From: Paracoccaceae bacterium
Lineage (GTDB): Bacteria; Pseudomonadota; Alphaproteobacteria; Rhodobacterales; Rhodobacteraceae
Reading direction: 5' to 3'
DNA: 5,409 nt
NCBI GenBank assembly: GCA_021767525.1
Contig: JAASTF010000229.1
Span: 1-5,409 of the forward strand
Shown here: positions 1 through 4,863 of the stretch, piece after piece
How positions within the stretch are numbered: the first letter of the stretch is position 1
Layout: the number at the start of each line of letters is the position of its first letter
Notes under the pieces: generated by a model
What the model was told of the DNA's origin: nothing
The model's database searches: none
What the model saw: the letters and a program-made list of their open reading frames with translations, nothing else
Made by a program: the position numbers and the translations under genes

Positions 1-685
1 CCTTGCCCACCAGCGTGAGCGCCGGGCCGGTGTCACCCCAGCGCATGTCGATCAGGCGCGGCGCCTGGGCCGCGGCGCGGCCGACGGCGTGGATCATCGG
101 GAAATTCTGCGCCAGCAGATCATCGCCGGTGGTGACGCTGATCGCGGCCCCGAAACTGCCCGCCAGGTCGCGCGCGCCCTGTTCCAGCGCCTCGGGCCCC
201 ATGTCGCTGGCGGGCGTGTTTATCAGGTCGCGGGTCAGGCATTCGCCCGCGGCGATGGTTTGCAGCCGTGCGGCATCGACACCACCCGGGGCCACCAGCC
301 GCGCCTTGGCGCCTTTCTGGTCCTTGTAGCGGTCGAACGCATAGGCTGACAGCAGCCAGCCCAGCGCCTCGACCTCGGCCTGGTCATCCGGCAGGCCCGA
401 GGCGATGCGATACGTGCCTTCGGGCAGGGCGGCGGCGACGGCGGCCAGGTGAAACCGGCCCCGGGCGCGGGCGGCGGCGGTGCCATAGCCCGCCAGAACC
501 GCCATCGGCACCCCATCAGCGCCGGGGATCAGCAGGTGACTGCCCAACGCGCCCGTGAACCCGTTGGCCGCAACCCAGGCCTTTATGTGCGCGGGCTGAT
601 CGCTGGCCCAGTCGTTTTGCCCCCCGTCTTCGACCACGTAAACGGGGATGGCATCGGCTGTGTCGGCGGCGAATTCGGGCGTCAT
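1..685 (-). CDS. Leucyl aminopeptidase family protein (peptidase M17), N-terminal half, partial
   Basis: Metallo-aminopeptidase of family M17, which removes N-terminal residues from peptides in the cytoplasm. I translated the minus strand from the ATG at 685; 228 codons stay open to the window edge, so the C-terminus is missing. Residues 1-140 form the variable N-terminal domain. The recognisable part starts at TRDLINTPASDMGP (151-164), followed by FPMIHAVGRAA (195-205), PRLIDMRWG (209-217) and LTLVGK (223-228), which is the lead-in to the family motif VGKGxxFDTGG. By homology with bovine lens LAP, K228 would be the first metal-ligand lysine; the remaining metal ligands and the catalytic Lys/Arg lie outside the window. 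The start is well fixed: GAGG lies 5 nt upstream (691-694) and an in-frame TAA sits at 719-721. Family members are usually about 450-500 residues. The HPt-like gene lies 65 nt upstream on the same strand, so co-transcription is plausible. Assignment to M17 is firm; substrate preference cannot be read. Confidence 0.9.
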   Translation of the reverse strand, partial: MTPEFAADTADAIPVYVVEDGGQNDWASDQPAHIKAWVAANGFTGALGSHLLIPGADGVPMAVLAGYGTAAARARGRFHLAAVAAALPEGTYRIASGLPDDQAEVEALGWLLSAYAFDRYKDQKGAKARLVAPGGVDAARLQTIAAGECLTRDLINTPASDMGPEALEQGARDLAGSFGAAISVTTGDDLLAQNFPMIHAVGRAAAQAPRLIDMRWGDTGPALTLVGK

Positions 686-750
686 GGCGACCTCGGCTGT
701 TGGACTGATGCGTGCAGGTTACGCCCCTGACGCGCTCCCGCAAGCCCCGA

Positions 751-1131
751 TCAGACCGACAGGCCCTGCAAGTCCCACACCGCGGTCAGCGACCCCTCGC
801 CCGAGCGGAAAAGCCGCGCCAGAACCGCCGACAGCGCCACCTGGTCCTGCGCGTCGACGCAGGCTGTGACATCGCGGCCCACCTGCGCCAGTGTCGCCAT
901 GCCCATCTGGTCGGCAATTGCTGCCAGCGCGCGCGCGCCCTTGCGCAATTCGGCCCAGCGGCCGGCGCGGTAATCGCGGTCGACCTGCGACAGCCGGGCG
1001 GCCAGTTCTTCCATTGCGCGGCATACCACGTCTTCGGCGCCAGACGGGCCAAGCCGATCGTAAAGCGCACCCAATTTGCCCTGATCGAGACGGATCGCTT
1101 CGTCCGTCTGCAAAATCGTGACCTGTTCCAA
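751..1131 (-). CDS. Hypothetical alpha-helical protein resembling a degenerate HPt domain
   Basis: I do not recognise a named family. The product is 126 residues from a TTG start, almost entirely predicted helix, with no signal peptide or membrane segment, hence probably cytoplasmic. Residues 38-107 can be laid over a histidine phosphotransfer four-helix bundle: RAMEELAARLSQVDRDYRAG, then LRKGARALAAIADQMGM (62-78), then a helix TLAQVGRDVTACV (80-92) and a final helix around 96-108. In HPt domains the middle part reads L...AHxLKG; here the histidine position holds R67 and LKG is LAA, so it should not carry phosphate if the alignment is right. The start is chosen because AGGGG (1139-1143) lies 7 nt before TTG at 1131. 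A GTG at 1185 would add 18 residues, but its GGAAGG directly abuts the start codon. The aminopeptidase gene follows after 65 nt. The gene diverges from carbonic anhydrase. The coding call is good; the HPt relation is my inference. Confidence 0.72.
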   Translation of the reverse strand: MEQVTILQTDEAIRLDQGKLGALYDRLGPSGAEDVVCRAMEELAARLSQVDRDYRAGRWAELRKGARALAAIADQMGMATLAQVGRDVTACVDAQDQVALSAVLARLFRSGEGSLTAVWDLQGLSV

Positions 1132-1281
1132 TGTCTCACCCCTGGTTCTTTCGGTCCCCACAGGTTGCCAAAATGGCGCCGCCACCCTTCCAAAAGGTTT
1201 AGGGCGCCCGGTCTTTCCTCTCGAATTCGTGTTGAATACGGTCTATGACGCCCGGCAGGCACGACACGGACGAGAGATTTC
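1132..1281. promoter_or_regulatory. Divergent intergenic region between the HPt-like gene and carbonic anhydrase
   Basis: This 150-bp spacer must hold promoters for both outward-facing genes if the starts are right. I searched both strands for a -35/-10 pair with 16-18 bp spacing and found none convincing; the closest is an isolated TTGAAT (1232-1237) with no matching -10. No clear operator palindrome is visible. The carbonic anhydrase Shine-Dalgarno is the modest GAGAG at 1272-1276, 5 nt before its ATG. Confidence 0.4.
1139..1143 (-). promoter_or_regulatory. Ribosome binding site deciding a TTG start
   Basis: Read on the minus strand, AGGGG is followed by 7 nt (TGAGACA) and then TTG at 1131. 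This spacing is ideal, whereas the upstream GTG at 1185 has its purine tract touching the start codon. It therefore favours the shorter 126-residue product. Confidence 0.55.
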
Positions 1282-1932
1282 ATGCAGCACGCCAAGCCCC
1301 TGCCCACGTACCTGGTGCAACGTTACCAGGGCTGGAAGGCCACCACCTATGTCGAGAACGAAAGCTGGTATCGCCGCCTGGCCGAAAGCGGCCAGCATCC
1401 GCGCGCGATGGTGATTTCGTGCTGCGACAGCCGGGTGCATGTGACCTCGATCTTCGGGGCGGACCAGGGCGAATTCTTTATCCATCGCAACATCGCCAAC
1501 CTGGTGCCGCCGCACAAACCCGACGGCTTGCAGCACGGCACCTCGGCGGCGGTGGAATACGCGGTGAACGCGCTGAAGGTGGCGCATATCATCGTGCTGG
1601 GGCATTCCAATTGCGGCGGCGTGCAGGGCTGTTTGGACATGTGCAGCGGCAACGCCCCCGAGCTGGAGGAAAAGACCAGTTTCGTGGGCCGCTGGATGGA
1701 CATCCTGCGCCCCGGATACGAGCGGGTGAAGGACATCGACGACGCCACCGACCGGCGCAATGCGCTGGAAAAGCAGGCGGTGCTGGTCAGCCTGGAAAAC
1801 CTGATGACCTTTCCTTTCGTCGCGGATGCGGTGACCGGCGGCAAGCTGTCGCTGCACGGGCTTTGGACGGATATCGGCGAGGGCTCGCTGGAATACTACA
1901 GCCCCGACAAATCGGCCTTTGCGCGCGTGTGA
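1282..1932 (+). CDS. Beta-class carbonic anhydrase
   Basis: Zinc enzyme interconverting CO2 and bicarbonate, supplying bicarbonate to carboxylases and helping pH balance; cytoplasmic, with no signal peptide. The 216-residue product has the usual beta-family length and all key residues: C47-x-D49-S50-R51 (zinc cysteine plus the Asp/Arg catalytic dyad), and GHSNCGG containing H108 and C111, the other two zinc ligands. Other family segments are FFIHRNIANLVPP (65-77), GTSAAVEYAV (86-95), ALKVAHIIVLGHS (97-109) and the C-terminal strand GLWTDIGEGSLEYY. The stretch before the dyad reads ISCCDSRVHV, so a second cysteine (C48) sits beside the zinc ligand. The ATG at 1282 is preceded by GAGAG with 5-nt spacing. 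It is transcribed divergently from the HPt-like gene, and the membrane protein gene follows after 120 nt on the same strand. No strong terminator follows; only a weak 6-bp hairpin is seen near 1977-1997. Family assignment is firm. Confidence 0.96.
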   Translation: MQHAKPLPTYLVQRYQGWKATTYVENESWYRRLAESGQHPRAMVISCCDSRVHVTSIFGADQGEFFIHRNIANLVPPHKPDGLQHGTSAAVEYAVNALKVAHIIVLGHSNCGGVQGCLDMCSGNAPELEEKTSFVGRWMDILRPGYERVKDIDDATDRRNALEKQAVLVSLENLMTFPFVADAVTGGKLSLHGLWTDIGEGSLEYYSPDKSAFARV

Positions 1933-2015
1933 CCGCGCCGCTTCCCCAACGTCACCCCGGTTGCCCCAAAATCGGCGCAGTTGCACCGTGAAGCTGCCCT
2001 CGTTTGCTGGGAAGG

Positions 2016-2031
2016 TTAACCGACAGTTGAA
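2016..2031 (+). promoter_or_regulatory. Putative CtrA-type binding box
   Basis: TTAAC, five bases, then GTTGAA; equivalently TTAA-N7-TTGA against the alphaproteobacterial CtrA consensus TTAA-N7-TTAA, one mismatch in the eight defined bases. It ends 21 nt before the ATG of the membrane-protein gene, a location where it could overlap the promoter. A single imperfect site is weak evidence. Confidence 0.35.
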
Positions 2032-2052
2032 AAACCGCCGGGATGACGAGAG

Positions 2053-2487
2053 ATGGTCCAGCAAAGCTTTTATGACCGCATCGAGCGTATCAATCAGAAA
2101 ACCACGCAGGGAGAGGCCGAGATTCTGGTAGGCCCCGCGGATATCGACGGGCTGCGCGACAAGGGCCGCGGCAAGCCGGCGCGCGCATCTGGCGCGGCGC
2201 ACGGGCCGGGATTTCTGAAGCTGATGATGATCGGGATGCTGATGATCCCCGTCGGCATGGCGATCAGCCTGATGACCACGCTGTTCCTTGACCCCGAGGT
2301 GACGCCCGCGGCCGCCAACTACCTGCCGTTGATGGCCTTTGTGCTGGTGGCGCATCTGGGACTGTTCGCTGGCGCGGTCACCGCCATCCTGTCGCGGTTC
2401 CGCCGGCAAACCCTGAACTACGTGATGTTGTTCGTCTTCACCGGCTATGGCATGGCCAGCGCCGCGTTGTCGGTGGCGTTGCAGTAA
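2053..2487 (+). CDS. Hypothetical protein with three predicted membrane segments
   Basis: Unrecognised 144-residue protein. Residues 1-53 are polar and charged, beginning MVQQSFYDRIERINQKT and containing a basic stretch (KGRGKPARASG, 37-47), so this part is probably cytoplasmic. Three hydrophobic segments follow: about 55-79 (methionine-rich, LKLMMIGMLMIPVGMAISLM), 90-113 and 121-143. A short loop DPEVTPAAAN separates the first two and the basic FRRQ (116-119) precedes the third, which by the positive-inside rule puts the N-terminus and the second loop inside and the C-terminus outside. The ATG at 2053 has a purine-rich GACGAGAG immediately upstream, rather close to the start. Carbonic anhydrase lies 120 nt upstream on the same strand and a CtrA-like box lies between them. 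It converges with muiA, leaving 10 nt between stop codons. The reading frame is credible from its membrane architecture and codon bias; no function is proposed. Confidence 0.85.
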   Translation: MVQQSFYDRIERINQKTTQGEAEILVGPADIDGLRDKGRGKPARASGAAHGPGFLKLMMIGMLMIPVGMAISLMTTLFLDPEVTPAAANYLPLMAFVLVAHLGLFAGAVTAILSRFRRQTLNYVMLFVFTGYGMASAALSVALQ

Positions 2488-2497
2488 CCACCACGCC

Positions 2498-4135
2498 CTA
2501 GCGCAGCACTTTGCCCTCGGGCCAGCGCAGGCGGTGGCTTAGCGTGATTTCGCGCGTGGCGCCCCCGGGCAGATCGAACCGCCAGGCCAGAACCCCGCGC
2601 CGGTCGTCGTAATCGACGGTATCGGGCGCGGGATCTGCCGACCATGTCACTTCCAGCTCTTGCTGTTCGGAATAGGGCACGCGATCCAGCAGGCGCACCG
2701 GCCATGCCCGGCCAGTCAGGTTCCGCAGGGTGATCCGAACGGTTTCCGCCCGGTCGGTCGCGCGGGACAGCACGCCGCGGTCGCCCTGCTGGCGATCCTC
2801 GATCACCCGGCCCAGCCGCAGCCCGTCGATCGGCCCAAAGGACAGCTCGGACTGGTCGCCGGCGGCCACCAAGGCGGTGTCCAGGCTGCCCACATACCCC
2901 CCATCGAGATACAGCGACGACCCGCGCGAGGGCAGCAGCACCTCGCCCGTGTCATTGGTGAACCCCGCCAGCAGAAAGGCGGTTTCGTCGTAAAGCGGCA
3001 CGGCCTGTGCCACCAGGCTGGCGTCGGTTTCGACGGTGCCCAGAACCAGGCGCAGCGCCTCGGCCTGCGAGGCCAGGGTAACCGGCAGCGGATAGGTATA
3101 GACGATGTTCAGCCCGGCAGGCATGGCTGTGGCGGTGACGATGCTTTCCTCGGCCACGGGTTCGACCATCGGGGCCGGCGCGCCGAGGGTCGCGCGCATG
3201 CTGTCTTGCGGCGCCTCTTTGCGCGGCGGTGGCGGATCGATCACGCGCACCAGCCGGGCCGACAGGTTGGACGGGCTGAATTGTTGCGAGGGCCGCGCGG
3301 TCGACAGGGTCAGCGCCACATCCTGCCAATCCTCACCGCTGCCCTGCCACACAAGCGCGCCGCGCGCGATGCGCAGAACCGGCTGCGGGGACTGCATGAG
3401 GAAGTAGTCGTTCACCGGCGTCCACCCGGCATTATCCACCTGGTAGGACAGGCGCAAACGGCCTTGCAGCGCCTGCGCCGCCGTGACCGCGACACGCAGG
3501 CGGGCGGTGTCGCGTGGCTGTGGCTGCAAGGCATCCAGCGCGGCGCGGGCGCGCGCCACGTCACTCTCTAGCTCGGTAATGTCGGTTTCGATGTCGCGCC
3601 GGGCGATCCGGGCCTCTTGGATGCGCTGACGGGCCGCCAGCGTTTCGTCGCCGATCATCGCGGCCAGCGCGCGCAGCCCGTCGGCGCCTTGCGCGGCCAG
3701 GTCGGGCGCCGCGCCGATATCGGACAGAAAGGCGATGCGGGCCTGGGCGGCCTCGATCAAGATGGTCTGCCCCTGCGCGCGGTCGCGGGCGGCGCGCAGC
3801 AGCTGCTCGGCGGCCTGTAACGCGGCGCGGGCCTGCGTCACCTGGGCCGAGTCGGCGGGCTGGGGCGCCGGAAGACGCTCGGTGCGAAACGACACCGCGC
3901 CGATCTGCACCCCCTCTGCTGTCACCCGCAGCCGGTCGGGGTTCAGCGTGCGCGGCAAGCCATCGACGATCAGCTCATGCGCCCCCGCGGGCAGGTCAAA
4001 GGCGGCCTCGCGCTCGATCGTGGCGCCTTGCGGGTACAGCGTGGCGGTGGTGATCGGGGCGGTGACGCCCACCTCGTCGGCGCGGGCGCCGACCCCGGCG
4101 CAGATCAAAAGACAAAACGTAAGGATGGCGCGCAT
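2498..4135 (-). CDS. Mucoidy inhibitor MuiA family protein (DUF4140/DUF4139), secreted
   Basis: A complete 545-residue protein. Residues 1-19 are a Sec signal peptide (MRAILTFCLLICAGVGARA, cleavage before DE), so it should be periplasmic. Residues about 27-90 match the N-terminal DUF4140 pattern (ITTATLYPQGATIEREAAFDLPAGAHELIVDGLP). Residues about 95-205 are rich in Ala, Arg, Glu and Gln and very probably a coiled coil. DUF4139 spans about 225-540, with the typical YQVDNAGWTPVNDYFL (231-246), DWQDVALTLSTARP (269-282), LLPSRGSSLYLDGGYVGS (400-417) and a final beta-rich region ending in RLRWPEG. A proline-rich linker (PPPPRKEAP, 301-309) and a variable stretch to about 340 interrupt DUF4139. 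The family is named after an Azotobacter vinelandii gene affecting alginate production; its biochemical role is unknown. The ATG at 4135 has GGGGGG 4 nt upstream. A small gene on the same strand ends 66 nt upstream, so the two may form one transcript. No catalytic residues can be named. Confidence 0.9.
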   Translation of the reverse strand: MRAILTFCLLICAGVGARADEVGVTAPITTATLYPQGATIEREAAFDLPAGAHELIVDGLPRTLNPDRLRVTAEGVQIGAVSFRTERLPAPQPADSAQVTQARAALQAAEQLLRAARDRAQGQTILIEAAQARIAFLSDIGAAPDLAAQGADGLRALAAMIGDETLAARQRIQEARIARRDIETDITELESDVARARAALDALQPQPRDTARLRVAVTAAQALQGRLRLSYQVDNAGWTPVNDYFLMQSPQPVLRIARGALVWQGSGEDWQDVALTLSTARPSQQFSPSNLSARLVRVIDPPPPRKEAPQDSMRATLGAPAPMVEPVAEESIVTATAMPAGLNIVYTYPLPVTLASQAEALRLVLGTVETDASLVAQAVPLYDETAFLLAGFTNDTGEVLLPSRGSSLYLDGGYVGSLDTALVAAGDQSELSFGPIDGLRLGRVIEDRQQGDRGVLSRATDRAETVRITLRNLTGRAWPVRLLDRVPYSEQQELEVTWSADPAPDTVDYDDRRGVLAWRFDLPGGATREITLSHRLRWPEGKVLR

Positions 4136-4201
4136 GATACCCCCCGGCAGGACCAGATGCCGCCAGCATGGCCCCTGCGCGCGCCGAAAGGCAAGCCCGC
4201 G

Positions 4202-4384
4202 TCAGGCCGAGGCGCGCAATCCCGGTGTCTGATCGCTCAGGCGTTCCAGGTCGGCGCGGAACAGCATCTGAACTTCGTCACGGGTCAGCGCGCGGGCGCG
4301 GCGCGGCGCGCTTTGCGCGTCACCGGTATCGGCTCCGTTGCGCACGGGAAATTGCAAAAGCGTCGATTTGAGAGCAGCAAGCAT
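4202..4384 (-). CDS. Small hypothetical protein upstream of muiA
   Basis: Probable 60-residue protein beginning MLAALKSTLLQFPVRNGAD. A short amphipathic N-terminus is followed by a charged C-terminal half (RRARALTRDEVQMLFRADLERLSDQTPGLRASA) likely to form helices; there is no signal peptide or membrane segment. I chose the ATG at 4384 because GGGGA (4390-4394) lies 5 nt before it. An ATG at 4396 would add four residues but has no Shine-Dalgarno. An AATAAT hexamer (minus strand, 4414-4419) about 30 nt upstream could be a -10 element, though I see no partner -35. It lies 66 nt upstream of muiA on the same strand. No family is recognised. The ribosome-binding site and protein-like composition favour a real gene, but at this length in GC-rich DNA chance is possible. 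Confidence 0.55.
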   Translation of the reverse strand: MLAALKSTLLQFPVRNGADTGDAQSAPRRARALTRDEVQMLFRADLERLSDQTPGLRASA

Positions 4385-4522
4385 GACGATCCCCATCGTA
4401 GTGACGGGTGCAGATTATTCGCGGCGCCCGCACGGGTCATGCGCACAGCCGGGTATCGGCGCGTGACAGGCGGCTAGGGGCGTATCCGTTGGGATAGGTG
4501 CGGCACCGCCCGCAAAGCGCCA

Positions 4523-4550
4523 GGGGCGCATCGAACCGGCGATGCGCCCC
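4523..4550. terminator. Perfect 11-bp inverted repeat, possible terminator
   Basis: GGGGCGCATCG and CGATGCGCCCC flank a 6-nt AACCGG loop without mismatch. On the plus strand it is followed by GTAATCTGTT, a weakly T-rich tail; on the minus strand the following bases are TGGCGCTTTG. The stem is strong enough for a factor-independent terminator but neither strand has a proper T run, so it could equally be an RNA processing or protein-binding element. Confidence 0.35.
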
Positions 4551-4611
4551 GTAATCTGTTGGGCACCTTGGCGACCCGCATTGCGAGGGACAGCGCGCGG
4601 GGATCCTGTCA

Positions 4612-4665
4612 TTCGGCTGGCCAACCGTGAGTGAGAGATGTGAGAGTGTCGGCCGGCCAGCCAAA
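4612..4665 (-). ncRNA. Candidate structured RNA: 16-bp hairpin with G-free loop
   Basis: Read as minus-strand RNA, 4665-4650 (UUUGGCUGGCCGGCCG) pairs along its whole length with 4627-4612 (CGGUUGGCCAGCCGAA): 16 consecutive pairs, three of them G-U. The 22-nt loop (4628-4649 complement) is only A, C and U and contains two CUCUCAC copies. As plus-strand RNA the same G-U positions become A-C mismatches and only broken stems remain, so the structure points to minus-strand transcription. An exposed pyrimidine loop on a GC stem is typical of alphaproteobacterial trans-acting small RNAs, but it might instead be part of a 5' leader for the downstream small gene and muiA. I see no firm promoter, so the transcript ends are unknown. 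This is inference from sequence only. Confidence 0.3.
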
Positions 4666-4803
4666 CAATGTGGAGCGATGTTGTGTCTTGCGACATCTAC
4701 GGTTCTACCCAAAGCCCCGGGAGAAATCCCGCGGACTGTGGGATAGGCCGCACGACCAGATGGACAGGCACCTACCCGGTCGGATAGGGCCCGGCGCCAC
4801 GGC

Positions 4804-4839
4804 AATAGAAAAGGGCCGGACGCGCGCGGCGCCCGGCCC
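4804..4839 (-). terminator. Rho-independent terminator of asd
   Basis: On the minus strand GGGCCGGGCGC and GCGTCCGGCCC form an 11-bp stem (one G-U) with a 5-nt CGCGC loop, directly followed by TTTTCTATT. It begins 24 nt after the asd stop codon. This is a textbook intrinsic terminator and implies that downstream minus-strand transcription starts independently. Confidence 0.85.
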
Positions 4840-4863
4840 CAGGCCGTCGGGCTTTTCGGCCGA

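Larger units (their letters stand above)
4385..4803. other. Long intergenic region rich in inverted repeats
   Basis: Between the small gene and the asd terminator I find no credible coding sequence: open frames on both strands give Arg/Pro/Ser-rich translations without domains or good ribosome-binding sites. The region instead contains several potential hairpins: TATCC/GGATA (4483-4496), the perfect 11-bp repeat at 4523-4550, GACAG/CTGTC (4589-4610), the long stem at 4612-4665, and GATGTTG/CGACATC (4677-4697, one G-T). Three copies of a GGATAGG motif are also present. The stretch around 4620-4700 is visibly less GC-rich than its surroundings. It could be a long 5' leader for the small gene and muiA, or encode a small RNA. 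No tRNA cloverleaf is present. Confidence 0.6.

Noticed and set aside
712..1248. 178-codon open frame on the plus strand
   Set aside because: Antisense to the HPt-like gene, Arg-rich, no ribosome-binding site or domain.
1232..1260. TTGAAT as -35 of a carbonic anhydrase promoter
   Set aside because: At 16-18 bp spacing the candidate -10 bases are GC-rich (GCAGGC), so no promoter pair is supported.
1977..1997. GCAGTT/AGCTGC-type hairpin after carbonic anhydrase as a terminator
   Set aside because: Only about 6 bp with a wobble, 9-nt loop and no T run following; too weak to annotate.
1243..2409. 388-codon open frame on the minus strand across carbonic anhydrase and the membrane protein gene
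   Set aside because: It is antisense to two well-supported genes and the 120-nt spacer; the translation is His/Arg/Gln-rich with no domain, an effect of GC-biased codon positions.
2660..3571. 303-codon open frame on the plus strand inside muiA
   Set aside because: Antisense shadow of a complete DUF4140/DUF4139 gene; Arg/Gly/His/Gln-rich, no recognisable motif.
4523..4550. GGTTCGA on the minus strand suggesting a tRNA T-arm
   Set aside because: The bases belong to an 11-bp self-complementary hairpin, the T-stem does not pair at the right distance, and no acceptor or anticodon stem surrounds it.
4437..4805. 122-codon open frame on the minus strand in the intergenic region
   Set aside because: Cys/Arg/Pro-rich translation without helix or domain pattern, begins inside the asd terminator area, no Shine-Dalgarno.
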